Assembly: GCA_029448655.1 (NCBI GenBank)
Contig: JACCLO010000013.1
Span: 620,001-684,000, forward strand
DNA length: 64,000 bases
Source of the DNA: Wolfiporia cocos
Taxonomy: Eukaryota > Basidiomycota > Agaricomycetes > Polyporales > Phaeolaceae
Reading direction: 5' to 3'
Below are positions 46,203-57,957 of the stretch, one piece after another; the stretch's first letter is position 1; each line of letters starts with the position of its first letter. Below the pieces are notes generated by a model. It was not told where the DNA came from, ran no database searches, and saw only the letters and a program-made list of their open reading frames with translations. The translations under genes were made by a program, and so were the position numbers.

Positions 46203-48073
46203 ATGGACACTGCTTCCGTTTCGTCTCATCATCTCAGTGCGACGCTGGGCGCCTTCTTGCTAGGTGCGTTCTCTGCCATGCCCAGACCAGCATAATCTCT
46301 GATCATCGTCATATGGATTTAGGCAACATCTTCACTGCAATGTACGTGATGATTAGCCTCAGAATGATACTATGAGGTGCTTACTAAGTAGCGTCGTAGA
46401 TTATTTGGATTTACGACTCTCCAGACGTATATATATATTGTCAACAGGAACCTCGATCCGCTTTCCACTCGCATTTCGGTAGTACATGATTTCCTTCAGT
46501 TTTAAGCACCTTTTGACGTTTCCCAAGATTTGCTTCCTATGGTAGCGGTGGTCATTTATTGCTTCGTTTAACATTTCACGACGATTCAATAGGCTGATCG
46601 ACTGCGCACACTTGACAATTTTGACGTACATGACATTCACGTACACTATTGTCGATTTCAGTGACTATTTCGCAATTGAGGAAATTATCTGGTGAGTTTT
46701 GATTATGGCTCTCAGTGCGTTGTGAAACAATACTGACGTCTCGACTCGAATGCAGGTGTTTACCGGTAAGCATTTAAAACATACGGCAATAAATCGAGAT
46801 CAATATCAAGCGTCAGGTGATTGTCCTACTCATGGTACATTGATATATATATGTATATTGGCAATCGCGATATCTAACGGCTGCCTAGACATTGAGCGAT
46901 ATTGTAGTCCGATGGTGAGAGAAGCTTCTCCGACGTCTACAGAAGAGGCGCTAAAAGCACAACTTCGTAGCTTGTTCTGTCAGCGCATTTACAAATGTAA
47001 GTGGGTTATAACAGGAAGTGAGGATGGTCTTTGACGTGCATGCGAGTGAGTGGGGGTGACTGTAGGTTCGTACTTCCCATAGTAAGTATCAATTTGTGTA
47101 TATTCTGGTTTTTCTGCAGCTACTCACCTTAGTGTATTGACTGAATAGCTGGTCACCGGGTTGACTACTTTTGGTATGTTTTACTGTTGCGCTTGCAGGA
47201 AAGGTTTTACATGACTCTGATTGAATTGTGTTTGTAGTGCTTGCTATGGGTACGTTTATTGGCTTTAAAGGTTTTCATCTGAAGAATAATGAATGTCGGA
47301 TCTGTAGTTGCTGGTTCCAAACTGTGCGTCTCATCCTTTTTTGAGGATGTTAGCTCATAGCCTGTTAGTTGGACATTTGACCGCTTCAGTGCCTTGACCA
47401 CCGGGATTTTCAGAGTAACCCCTGCATGTTTATAGTAACAATGAAGCAAAGCTGATTACACATCGATTTACTCCAGTCTTTGCTTTATGCTATCCTTAGT
47501 ATTGATGCCTTCGGCGATATAATGATCGCAGCGGTACTCTGTATGCTTTTGCGGAGGAATACGGTTCTCAAGTGCGAACCGCCATTGCTAATGTGCGGTG
47601 GTTTCTAACATTCCAGCCTTTTCCAGACTTGAAACTGCCGTCAACACGTTGATATTGTACACCATCGAGACGGGCTTGTTGACGAGGTGTGTACTCATCG
47701 TTGATGTTCTATCAGCTTAGCAGCCTACATGAGAATGCACAGCATCTGCGCAATAACATGCTTTATACTGGTATGTCAATGAATAAATCTTGAGTCTCCT
47801 GTTGACGGCGATTACAGTATGCGACGATGCCACACAATTATATATATATTGCGATGTTTCTGGTCCTCACCAAGCGTAAGTAATCATGGCGTGCAATTGA
47901 TAAACGTCAAGCTTATGCTCCACATAGTCGCCTTGAACTCCTTGCTTGCAATGTTGAATGCAAGACGCAGTCTGCGTGAAAAGGGCGGCCTCGCACCGGC
48001 TACATCGAGTGCGCAGATACACATCTGCAAGTGCATCACCGCGGAATGGGACAAAAGTCATTCTGCAGTATAG
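46203..48073 (+). CDS. DUF6534-family membrane protein, gene C
   Basis: The start exon encodes MDTASVSSSHHLSATLGAFL (46203-46261). Then come GNIFTAM, LFGFTTLQTYIYIVNRNLDP, and LIDCAHLTILTYMTFTYTIVD with FSDYFAIEEIIW. A later exon carries LNTLILYTIETGLLT-like sequence near 47640-47690. The end reads VKLMLHIVALNSLLAMLNARR, SLREKGGLAPATS and a tail ending DKSHSAV. This matches the family plan, with small introns throughout. It is nearly identical to gene D in the second duplication copy. I did not confirm every exon, so it could be a decayed copy. Function unknown. Confidence 0.62.
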
Positions 48074-48100
48074 GAAGCGAAGGATGGCTCGACACGTCGC

Positions 48101-48752
48101 TAAGGCTCCAACCATATAATATACATGTACAGGAAATCAGTAAATATATGGTATATGGTATATACATGGTTTTCAGATGGTAGATTTTTCAGACATCTTG
48201 ACATAGCCATTGCCTTGCCCATATGGCTATGGAGATTGTCTCCTCCTTCAACAACATGCCACAGGTATCAACACTTGGCTGATGCAAGGAAAAAATTGGT
48301 GTTCAGTATTCAACAGCCACACTAGTAGCTGGAATGGCTTAGGAATTGTGCACAATGCGTGAGATGATGGGAAACTTTTGCACATGAGTCTAATGCATGA
48401 TGCAATCACTATGTGGGATAATATATAGCATAAACATAAATCTGATCTTACCTTCTGTCAAATGAGAGGGTAAGCAGAGTGTGTGAATTATGACTTAACA
48501 TCTTTGCATTTGTGCAGTGGCCACCAGATTGTCCAAATCTCATATTGCCACTGCACCATACAATCTGTAAGACACATAACTAGCTCAAGCACATATTCAA
48601 AACAACAATTTGAGGGTCTAATATGAATGCATTCACAACAACCATATACCATATAATATACCATGTATATACCATGTACTCGGCCATGTGTAAATACATG
48701 TATATATAAAACCATGTATACATGGTATATACATTATATGGTTGGAGCCTTA
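48101..48752. mobile_element. Inverted-repeat (MITE-like) element with 8-bp target duplication
   Basis: This 652-bp block starts TAAGGCTCCAACCATATAAT and ends with its near-perfect inverse (ATTATATGGTTGGAGCCTTA). It is flanked by CACGTCGC and CACATCGC, an 8-bp duplication with one change. Copy 2 has a single CACGTCGC at the matching place, so the site before insertion is visible. An 8-bp duplication suggests mobilisation by a hAT-type transposase. No protein is encoded. Confidence 0.88.
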
Positions 48753-48841
48753 CACATCGCTCATGTCAAACCAAGGACTTTGTTTCTTCACATATCGCAT
48801 TTCTGTCACATTGTGGACTATGCAAACAGGTATAAACTGTA

Positions 48842-49722
48842 CTATTGCTGGCCCACATATGCAGCTTTTTCGCATGTCCCTCAAAGTTATGCCTGTATCT
48901 TCATGAAACCAAGCCCAAATCTCTCAGAGTTCTTTTTAAAACGATAGCTATGCATCTCTAGTATAAGGCATGTTTTTTCGAACCTCTGAAAGTGCATTCT
49001 GCATGATACCGAAGCCCGTAAAGCATCACAACAGCAATGCAACTTTTTCCCGAGCATCAGTCATGCCTGACAAGACCACCCATAGCCCACAGAGCTAATT
49101 GGGGTGAGGCAGGCGGAAGAGCACCAAGTTCAGAATGAAGTCTGAACTTAGCGCTCTACCCCCTATATATTAGCATAGTGTTTATACATATATATCTTAG
49201 TGTGAGTTCAAGTGTGAGTCATGTTTTGCCCGTGACAACGCCATTAGTCATGATGGTCAAATTGCCGAACGTGTGGCATCAAATGGCATGACACCATTGG
49301 TATGTTGCAACCACTGAGCCAGCAGGCATCAGAGGCTGAGTTCAGACTTGCCAACTGAGGATGTGGCTGATGTCACGCTTTGACTGCAATCTGCCTCTTT
49401 ATATTGATACAGTGCACATTTCCCCTTGGGAAATTATACGTGAAGTCTTAAGTATATTGAGAAGATGTGTTGTCATTTTGGAAGTATTTCATCAAGGTGA
49501 AGACCGAGCCGAAGCCCATCAATAGCTCTGATTGTCCATTTTTTATGTTGTTCATTTTTTTCCTCCCCATCTACTAGAGTTTACAATAATATGATCTGAC
49601 AATACCATGCAGATTGTAATAAATTCATAGTATGCAAATCTTCATAATTTTTGAATTTGAGAGAGGGGAGCTAGAGGCAAAATTGCATTGCTGTTGTGAT
49701 TGCATATGTGGGCCAGTGATAG
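48842..49722. mobile_element. Inverted-repeat element with TA target duplication
   Basis: This 881-bp block starts CTATTGCTGGCCCACATATG and ends with the inverse (CATATGTGGGCCAGTGATAG). It is bounded by TA on each side. Copy 2 has a single TA at the matching place (near 63730). TA duplication points to a Tc1/mariner-type transposase. No transposase frame is seen. Confidence 0.85.
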
Positions 49723-49783
49723 TAGTATATGTGAAGATCCCAGCCATTTATCTGGTGCGCAGTAGCATGCTGCACATGCATAT

Positions 49784-50317
49784 TGTTATGATCCATGTAG
49801 GAACTACTGAATATCTCAACTGATGCCTCACTGAGAGGAGGGGACTTAGCGTTCAACCGCTTTATTCCGTGCTTACTTCTAGGGGCCTTCACACAACCAG
49901 AGGCCCCCGTTTCATGTACAACAGCCCTATGCCCATAGTCTCACAGTGTATCAAGTTCTAGCTGATATCTTCTGCCAAACCACAGGCTTCATCCCTTGTT
50001 GCGCTCAACCACAACACTTCGTATTTGTTATCTTAGCACGCTAGCCTTATGGACTTAATAGTAGCAGTACCAAGGACACTATGACCCCGGTTATAGGATC
50101 ACAGTATATAACCTGATGTAAATACTGGTCGAGTTCCTCAGCTCAACCTTGTTGAATTACAAGGATCTTATACTCATTCTCAAAGGCTTGAGCAATTAAG
50201 CCTACAGCTTGTGTATCGACGCTCTGGCTCTGCTGAGCCCGACAAGTAGTGCGCTACTTGATACGCTGAGTAACTCAACTTAGTTAATTCAGCTGAATGG
50301 ATATTTGATCTGTAACA
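49784..50317 (+). repeat. Left LTR of the short LTR element
   Basis: 534 bp, TGTTA at the start and TAACA at the end. Confidence 0.75.
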
Positions 50318-51179
50318 ACCAGCATCATGTGGGCCTGCTCTTGTTGTGTTCGAGTGAAGGAAAAGTTGAGCTGTTCTGGGGCAGGTTCCATACTGGGGCT
50401 GGTGAATGATTGTGTGGCTACATTACTGAAGGTGGTTTGGGTGATGTGGTTCATGGCGATGGATGGGGTGGAGGCTGCACAGAGGCTGGCGAATGCTTCA
50501 GCCAAGATATTGACCGGATCATCATTGACTGGGATGAAGGTGTTGTGCTCCAAGGGGAGCAGGATTCCCAGGAAGGGGTTGGCCGTTGGGGTGTGGGACG
50601 ACATGTTGGTATGTAGGTGAAGTTACAGTACGAAAAGGGTAACCGCGATCTAAATGCCAAGGGGTTTTCTGCCCAAGGCCGGCAAGTAATCTCAGCCTCC
50701 AAAACCTCATCCAGCCCCAAAGCTAATTTGGGATACCGGGGGCACAGGAACTATCCACCTGTGTGGTGGGGCATGTAAAAGACTACTGTAGGGGGCAAGT
50801 GCCATACAGTATAGCTGTTGTCTAGGCTCTTCGGCTGCTTGTAAGGTGCCGGGTTGTTAAGATAGGTAATGGGGGAGTGGTAATGCTCATATAGTCGGTG
50901 TGGTGATGTGTGTAACTAATCGCCCAGTGCTCTGATAGTCTGCCAGAGGGCCCCTTAATGCCTTTGATTATTTCGCGTTGGGTGCACAGTTACTCTGGTG
51001 GGGTTGTAACCCAAAGCCTTTACGCTGCATTGCACAATGGTGGCCCAGTAGCTTCAAAGCAACAGTAGGAGAGGTCCCCTACATGCTGTTCAATGAATGT
51101 ATTCCCCAGAACCCAATAGTCCTTAGCCCTGGACTGTAACAGCCATGATAAGATCTTTCATGTCAACCACTAGGGCCGA

Positions 51180-51724
51180 TGTTATGGTCTGTACAAATAT
51201 ACTTGAAGCTCTACTATCTGATGCTCCACTGGGAGAGAGGACTTAGCATTCAACCGCTCTATTGTGCACTTTATTTCTAGGGATCCCCGCTCAACTGGTA
51301 ACCCTCGTTTCATGTATAACAGCCCTGTGCCCCTAGCCTTGCAGCATATCAGGTTCTAGTTGATATCATGTGTCTAACAACAGAGTTCTCATGTTTCATC
51401 CCTTGTTGCGCTCAACCGCAACACTTCGTATTTGTTATCTTAGTGGGCTAGCCTTACAGACTTAGTAGTAGCAGTACCAAGGACACTATGACCCCGGTTA
51501 TAGGATCACAGTATATAACCTGATGTAAATACTGGTCAAGTTCCTCAGCTCGACCTTGTTGAATTACAAGGATCTTATACTCATTCTCAAGGGCTTAAGC
51601 AATTAAGCCTACAGCTTGTATATTGACACTCTGACTCTGCTGAGTCCAACAAGTAGTGCGCTACTTGATATGCTGAGTAACTCAACTTAGTTAATTCAGC
51701 TGAACGGATATTCAATCTGTAACA
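51180..51724 (+). repeat. Right LTR of the short LTR element
   Basis: 545 bp with the same terminal inverted bases, clearly diverged from the left copy. Confidence 0.75.
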
Positions 51725-51813
51725 GCCGACGCACGAGGAAGAAATGCACTTTGCCCCTAGTGCACTGGGGTTGTACAGGGTAAGACCACTGTATGGGGGG
51801 GAGACTCGTCTTA

Positions 51814-52201
51814 TGACACAAGCAACAAACTCAAGCAAATGACTCAGGGGAATAGTACTTGCACAAAGGCATATTCCTAGTCTGAGGCTTACTCAAGGCA
51901 TATAAGGCCAAGACGAGTCTGGGGTGCTACCCAGCTCACCGGCCAGTATATATGCTATTCTACTGTTTGTACATGTTTGGCTGCTGTATAGTTATTATGT
52001 AATCTGGTAATCCATTGTGTAGGATAAACACTATAATGGGTGTAAGTACATGGCACAGAGTGTCCAGGGTCATGGTATCCGCATATGGTATATGGGGTGT
52101 TTGGGGTCCTGCATGTGACTGGGGAGCAGATGCTTAGATAAGATAACAAGTTAGAGTGTGAATCTAGTCAGAGGCGAGTTGAATAAAATCAGCCTGTGAC
52201 A
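51814..52201 (+). mobile_element. Probable solo LTR (TGACACAAG family)
   Basis: It starts TGACACAAGC and ends CTGTGACA. It shares blocks with the insertion at 54546: TGACACAAG, AGGCCAAGA with GAGTCTG, and CTACTGTTTGTACAT. No direct target duplication is evident, so the ends are tentative. Confidence 0.5.
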
Positions 52202-53605
52202 TAAGTCCTTGGTCCTGACTTGTTGGTGGGTCTTCCATATCCTCTAGCTGCTCGCACAGCTCATTGATCTTTGTGTAGGGCCTTCTTCTCCATGAGCACT
52301 CCATGCTTCTCCACACATATGTCAGAATTTATGGGTAGGCGCCTGCTCGTGAGGCTATGTGCTCCCTTTCGGACTCCAGGGACTTTGTCTGGATAGGTTC
52401 AAATGCATGGTGTAGGTATGTACAATCCGTCCCCTTTTATGCTAATGGTGACTCATCTGCCCATACTGCCCTGATTATCAGCCCCCCAACTCCCACCGTG
52501 CCCACCATTTCTGCCTTGGCATGCTATTGACTCTGATCGATGCACGACTCCAATTGCACCATCGCACACCGAGCACATCAACTTCCAACACTATATGCTC
52601 TCTAATTCTGCGTGCAGCCCATCTGCCTCCTGCAAGCAATTCTGCAGGTCCTCTGCCTCCTTGATGTACTTCATCAGACCCTCATTCTTGTTCCTCAGTG
52701 CTAGATATTCCCCCTCTGACTTGCACATCCTGTCTCTGTCCACTCTCAGTCCCTCGCATTCCTCCTTCACATTCCTCGTGTTCTCCCTCTCTTTCCGTGT
52801 GCACCCCTTTTCCATAATCAGGTGCATATCACACCACCTTCTGGTCCAGGCTCGCTCCACCACCTTCCCTTTTTAGTTTGTTCCCCACCACGGTGATGAG
52901 ATCATGCCTGACGTGCATGCACTTTCAACAAGGACCACATGCGGTGCTGGCTCCCCATGGGTGGCAGCAGTGGTGGCGGTGGTGGCAGAGATGGCTGCAA
53001 TGAGTGGGTGGCACGGGGCAAGTGGGGCCATGAGGACTGGGGTGTCATGCTTGCAGGGATGGGCATGGTGTGCTTCAAGGCAACTGCAATGGTGGGGCTC
53101 AGGAATGAGGTTGGTGGTGTGAGTGGTACTGGCTCCCTGACGTGCGCTGGTGCCACCCTGCTTCCATTCCCCGAGTTTTCGCTCTTTCTGTGCCATTTGT
53201 AGTGCTCGTTATGTAATCGCATGCAATAAATAAATTCTGACGTACCTCGAGTGCCCGGATATATCATCAGTCTGGGCAATTTATCCCAATATAATGTCTG
53301 ACTGAATACTGTCTGTCCCATGGTAGATCAGCAGGCCTGGCAACTGGTGGCTCTTTCACCAGATGCCTCTGCAACTGTGAAACAATCCACCAGGTGCCTT
53401 TGTGAGTTCCCCAGTATTCACCAGATGCCACCCACGACTTTGCAACAGTTTACCACCCACGACTTTGCAACAGTTTACCGGATGCCTCGGTATTTTCCCA
53501 GATATCAAAATACAAAACATATTTTATCGGCCTAAATTGGTCTGATAACGTATACCAGTCTGACGTCACTTTATCTATTATCTCGCCTTTTGCTGATGTA
53601 GTCAA
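52202..53605. other. Repeat-derived spacer with a coiled-coil open frame
   Basis: A minus-strand frame at 52591-52863 reads as a heptad-rich coiled coil (for example KNEGLMKYIKEAEDLQNCLQ). It may be a remnant of a mobile-element or host protein. Nothing allows a family call. A second minus-strand frame (52902-53321) is low-complexity. I list no gene here. Confidence 0.35.
53428..53477. repeat. 25-bp tandem duplication
   Basis: Two identical adjacent units containing CACGACTTTGCAACAG. Shorter degenerate relatives (GCAACTGTGAAACAAT) lie just upstream. Confidence 0.9.
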
Positions 53606-55439
53606 AAGCTTCGAACGCGCTGATTGACAGACTTGATGAGAATGACCTCAAACAAGGTGTATACCATGTGCGTTATGTGCAATTACAAGTACTAACACGG
53701 CACGTAGGTGGTAGCACTCATAATAGCAAGTGAATATATTCAGGCCTTCTGCCAATGCTAGGATCGGATAGGGTCTTAGTGGTCTAATCGTCAGAAGGTG
53801 AGTGGATTAATTATTTCACATTCAAAGCTGTATACAGTACTCACGGCTTATTCTTGAATTTGATTGGATGGAGCAAGAAGCAGAGTGCGTTGCTGTCATG
53901 AATCGCTTTAATTTATTGAAATATTGAGGCCATTGTGGCGCTACCTACAGTACCGTGGGAATGTCTCACTTGAAAGCAAAACTGGTCACCCTGCTCACAG
54001 TCTGGCCATCACCAACACCCCAAGATCCTGAGGGCTCATTCTATTTAGCGATCTTTGTGTGCATGGCTGGTTAAGTGAACACATCTCCGATCTATGTGAG
54101 TGTCCTACAAGACTGATACAGTTCCTGTGATTCTGGAGAGAACCGCACAAACGCTTGGTATCAAGGCCTGTCAAATCAACCTCTGGAAGGTAAGTCCTCA
54201 TCAATGGTTGTATGCATCCTCCTATCTTTACTCGGACGTCTCGAGAATTCATCCACACAAGTTCTTAAGATGATCAACCCCTGGTGTCTTGCATGCATGG
54301 ATATGAGATTACAAATATTTCGACAAATTCTGCGATAGTCTTCATGACTTTCTCGATTGCTCCCTAACAGAATTCTTCCCTAAACCTTCAGTTAATTTAA
54401 GTGGATCAAAGCATCCCACGCTTGTGGCGGAGGTCAGCGGCGCAGCTTTAGTGGGAGCAATTGTAGGTTCTGTCGACAATACCTCTTATCTCACTTCTCA
54501 GAGTGTCAGTGTCCCGTTGACAGCGGCACCGCTCTGAGCCATCCATGACACAAGCGCAACCTAAAGCCCTCAACTGGGGGAAGGGGGCTCGCTCAAAGGC
54601 GCCTTCCTGGTCCAGGAGAACTCTAGGCACAAAAGGCCAAGATGAGTCTGAGGTTTGCTCAAGACCATTGGCCGTATATATAGACTTCTACTGTTTGTAC
54701 ATATTATGGCACGTGGACTGTATGGCTGGGTGCTGGTAGACTATTGGTCGTAGCTACGGGGCCGGTAATGGCGTCGGAGTGCTGAGCTATGCAAGATGGC
54801 CATGGCGATGTAGTGGGTCGTGCCCAGATTGGGGTGGTGCTACCAATCTGTCGGGTGGTGCCAATAATGGTGGTTCATGAAGTCCATCGATCAAGGTTCT
54901 AGCGTGATTGGGACCGGTGCCAGTAATGACGGGGTTAACGGTCCGTGATCGGTGACGTAGCTAGTGATCGTGGACTGGCCAGTAATGGCCTTCATGTGAT
55001 CAAGCGTGATCGGCTGTGATCGGATCAGTGCTTCCTGTGACTGCTAGGGTTCTCAGTCATACAGGGTGTCGTAGGGGCTGCCCCTGGACGGTGTTCCTCA
55101 TAGGCTGGGGTGCAATGGGTTTAGAGCCCCTGTGGGCTGCTGCCGTAGTCGTTAGACTAGGGGGCATGGATTTTAAGGCCTTCCATGGGCCATAGTCCAT
55201 ATAGTACATAGTCCATGCCAGTAATGGCGTGAGTCCGTGGTCCGTAGTGACTGTGTAGCCTGTAATGGCTATGGTTCGTGGAGACAGGAGGTGTAGGGTT
55301 CGGTTGGTTGGGTGGACGTAGTCCTAGCCATGAGTCTGGGTAGAGTTTCAGTGCCACAGATGCATCTTTAGAGACACTGCAGATGCATCTGGGGCACTCT
55401 AAGTCATCGAAACTAGGCGCCCGTTAGTACCAAAATAAA

Positions 55440-55516
55440 GCATCGTAAGCTGGGAATCAAACCAGGAACCATGAGACCTCAGCGAAACAGCAGCTGAAAC
55501 CACTCAGCTAAAGTGG
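55440..55516 (-). ncRNA. tRNA-like module, left side of element A
   Basis: On the minus strand it contains TAGCTGAGTGGTTTCAGC, an A-box-like D-arm, and GGTTTGATTCCC, a B-box-like T-arm, about 45 nt apart. I could not fold a complete cloverleaf by eye, so it is called tRNA-like and not a tRNA gene. Confidence 0.5.
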
Positions 55517-55816
55517 TTAGTGGAAGGAAGGTCTTGTGCAAATACATATTCAGTAGTTGATATAATAACGGTTGTAAAAAATTTGACATTCTGCTCATAT
55601 GTCAGTAAGCTCAAGTGTTCCTTGAACTCAGAATGCATCTCTTTATTAATGTATCCCACAACCCATATGTATCTGCAATGAGGTAAGGATGCTGTCATAA
55701 ATTACCTACAGGGCAATATGGGAACGTTGTGGTGTGACTTGACAATTAACAGCTACGGCGATGAAAGGACATTAAATGGATCATATTGACAAGTATGTGA
55801 CCGGATACCAAGACTA

Positions 55817-55885
55817 TTTGGCAAAGTGGTACAGGTTGCAACTTCACTGATCCTAGGTCAAGTGTTCGAACCCTGCACAGGTATT
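55817..55885 (+). ncRNA. tRNA-like module, right side of element A
   Basis: It contains TTGGCAAAGTGGTAC (A-box-like) and GTGTTCGAACCC (B-box-like). It is not a copy of the left module, unlike the paired modules of element B. Confidence 0.45.
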
Positions 55886-56463
55886 TCTTGCGCAGATGCA
55901 TCTTATTTTATTCAGATGCATCTATGTAGCGCACTTGGGCGTTAAGATTGCTTAGAGAGCCTCAGATGCATCTGTGGTGTCTCTAAAGATGCATCTCCGG
56001 CAATGAAGTCCCTCAGTCTGGATGGTCATGACCTGATGAGGTGTGGTCCAGGTAGCAAGGGGTTGGTTGGGTTGGGTGCTACCGGGCTCATCGTAATTGG
56101 TTGGGGTCACATGACTGCTATTGGCTTTGTATCGGACTGGACGTGTGGTCTGGGACTAGGGTTCTTAGGTGTGGCTGGTGATGCTGTTAGCTAGTGCCCA
56201 TGATGGTTCGTATGTGGGGTTTGGATCTAGCTGAGGCATTGGGTTTCCAGCCTCGGGGGTGCTCTCGATGATGAAAAAAGGTACTGTGCCTAAAGGCTTG
56301 AAATTGGCGTGTGACAGTCCATCAACAGCAGACACTTGAAATACTATGCACATCAAAACGGTGAATTTCCTATCCTTGACGATCATTATGACGATTATCT
56401 GAACACGACTGCTCCTCCAGCTGAAATTTGCATCCTTTGTCGCCTAAGACCGCAACGACACCA

Positions 56464-56931
56464 TATGAGAGCACGCGCGTGTTACGGCGAGTACCTGTAG
56501 GTAGACGACGTATGTCCTCAGTATGGTGCGCTCGGGCAAGAGTACAAGACTAGTATATCTGTACCTGTAGGTAGACGACGTATGTCTAAATACAGGAGTG
56601 CAATCAATGTAACGAACATAGTGCGACGTAATGGTATTGTGCTTACCCTCAGTATGGTGCGCTCAGGCAAGAGTGCAAGACTGAGGGTCAGCGGATGCAG
56701 GCAGCGGTATAAGTACTCTACGGTGCCAGCGAAACGTGCGGGACGAAACGGAAAGGCGGTAAAACAGTAGTGGGCAGCTAAGTAACCAGATAAGGACTAC
56801 GGTAGCTAAGGTACGCCACAAGAACGTATCAATCCGGAATGTGAAAGGCACAGACACTATAAACATACTAAGTTGGTCCTTGATGCGGGCGGGGCTGCAC
56901 AGTGTCGGCGCGACAGATTGTGCGCTCCAAC
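56464..56931. mobile_element. 468-bp insertion with internal direct repeats
   Basis: It is flanked by ACACCA on both sides (56458-56463 and 56932-56937). Copy 1 has the site uninterrupted with a single ACACCA. Inside, TACCTGTAGGTAGACGACGT occurs twice (near 56499 and 56562), and CAGTATGGTGCGCTC occurs twice (near 56519 and 56652). No coding or terminal inverted repeat was recognised. Class unknown. Confidence 0.6.
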
Positions 56932-57492
56932 ACACCAGCTACCAATAATTCTGGTTCAAAAGGTTGCCAACCTTCTACGCACCGTTTCCCAGATCGCTGC
57001 CAATGAGAGGGGCCGTCAAGTCACCACGCGCTCCCTACTGAGCAATCTTCTCAACCTCAATATCGTTTGAAAAGTCGTCCTGAGTCCGCGGACCACATCG
57101 TTATCTATCTCTGCTGCTCTCAACCATTAGGCACCGTGGTGATTGCGGTTGTTGAGGAACAAAGTGAGCTTGGCTCGAGCGCTGATGGCTCCAGGGCTCC
57201 TTTTCGTTTGTCGAAAATGGGTTAAATCGAACCAGAAATTAAGCACATATACTCGCATCCACTCGTTAAGGCGTCTTCTAACAGAATGGCAGGCACTTCG
57301 TGCCGCATGCTTCTGTCCTTCCTTCATTATCGCCGTCGCGGGTTCGTGGATCGTCATCTGCGCTGGTAGAGTTTCAGTCAATTATCTTAATCTGCCAACT
57401 GCCCTTCGCTTAAGAAATCGCAGTTGCGAGCTAGGTTTGCACGCAGATTAATCTGCTAACTGCGGCAGATTAATCTACTGTGACAATAAAAT

Positions 57493-57577
57493 GGTACATC
57501 CCGGATTTGAACCAAGGACCTTAGTGCAGATGAGAATAACAGCATCGCAGCGTAATTAGCCAACTGCGCCATAGTGG
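57493..57577 (-). ncRNA. tRNA-like module, left side of element B
   Basis: On the minus strand it reads TGGCGCAGTTGGCTAA (D-arm and A-box) and later CCTTGGTTCAAATCCGGG (T-arm and B-box). It is mostly identical to the right module. The missing clean acceptor stem argues against an active tRNA. Confidence 0.55.
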
Positions 57578-57871
57578 CAACAGTTACCATGGACCAATCA
57601 AAATATATATAACACAAATTTTACACACAATTTTCGCAAATCATCAAGGCAACTAACTGCTCCAACAAGCATACACAGAAATCAATGATAGTGGTAGCTT
57701 GATTTACCATGCTTGACCTGGAGCAACTCACCATGGGAAAGCTGAATACACTGGAATCACAGGTCTTTAGAGGCAGATTCATTTGTATTTGTGTTATGGA
57801 AGATGTTAAACTGCGAAAATGAAGTTTACAAAATACTCTATATATTGCTTAAAATGGGGGCAACACCAGTT

Positions 57872-57957
57872 GCACTGTAGCTCAGTTGGCTAATGTACAA
57901 TGCGATGCTGTTATTCTCATCTGTGCTAAGGTCCTTGGTTCGACCCCGGGATGTACC
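57872..57957 (+). ncRNA. tRNA-like module, right side of element B
   Basis: It contains TGTAGCTCAGTTGGCTAA (a good D-arm and A-box) and CCTTGGTTCGACCCCGGG. The second piece pairs as a five-base T-stem including G-U pairs. The anticodon-arm region is unusual, so decoding identity is unclear. Confidence 0.55.

Larger units (their letters stand above)
40878..49783 (+). repeat. Segmental duplication, copy 1
   Basis: From AAGCTTCGAACGCG onward the sequence runs in near-identity with 53606 onward, in direct orientation, until about 49783 (matching about 63775). The shared core carries a kinase-like pseudogene and a DUF6534 gene. Three blocks here are missing from copy 2 and are separate insertions: 41414-43176, 48101-48752 and 48842-49722. 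Confidence 0.9.
49784..51724 (+). mobile_element. Short LTR element with 862-bp interior
   Basis: Two related direct repeats (49784-50317 and 51180-51724) begin TGTTATG and end CTGTAACA. They differ at many positions, so the insertion is older than the miniature element at 33.7 kb. No matching target duplication was found. The interior is too short for gag-pol. A minus-strand frame of 106 codons (50284-50604) is the only notable open stretch. The left edge coincides with the end of duplication copy 1. Strand is arbitrary. Confidence 0.75.
55340..56013. mobile_element. tRNA-bearing inverted-repeat element A
   Basis: This 674-bp block begins GTAGAGTTTCAGT and ends TGAAGTCCCT. It is flanked by GAGTCTGG and CAGTCTGG, an 8-bp duplication with one change. 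Arms of about 50 bp near each end are inverted copies, each holding two CAGATGCATCTG-type palindromes. Just inside each arm is a tRNA-like module with its 3' end facing outward. Element B shares the outermost bases and this plan. No protein is encoded. Confidence 0.82.
54546..56316 (+). mobile_element. LTR-type insertion (TGACACAAG family), hosting a nested element
   Basis: Copy 1 shows the empty site with a single GTCCA near 43594. Here ATCCA (54541-54545) and GTCCA (56317-56321) flank a block that begins TGACACAAG and ends GTGTGACA. These form a 5-bp duplication with one change, as for LTR elements. Removing the nested element at 55340-56013 and its duplication leaves about 1.09 kb, consistent with a solo LTR. 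It contains no coding sequence. Confidence 0.65.

Noticed and set aside
46401..46646. Identical 81-codon minus-strand frame in both duplication copies
   Set aside because: It lies opposite DUF6534 exons, and the identity reflects recent duplication, not selection.
57493..57957. Two functional tRNA genes
   Set aside because: Boxes A and B are good, but no clean acceptor stem could be paired, and both lie inside mobile-element arms, so they are called tRNA-like.
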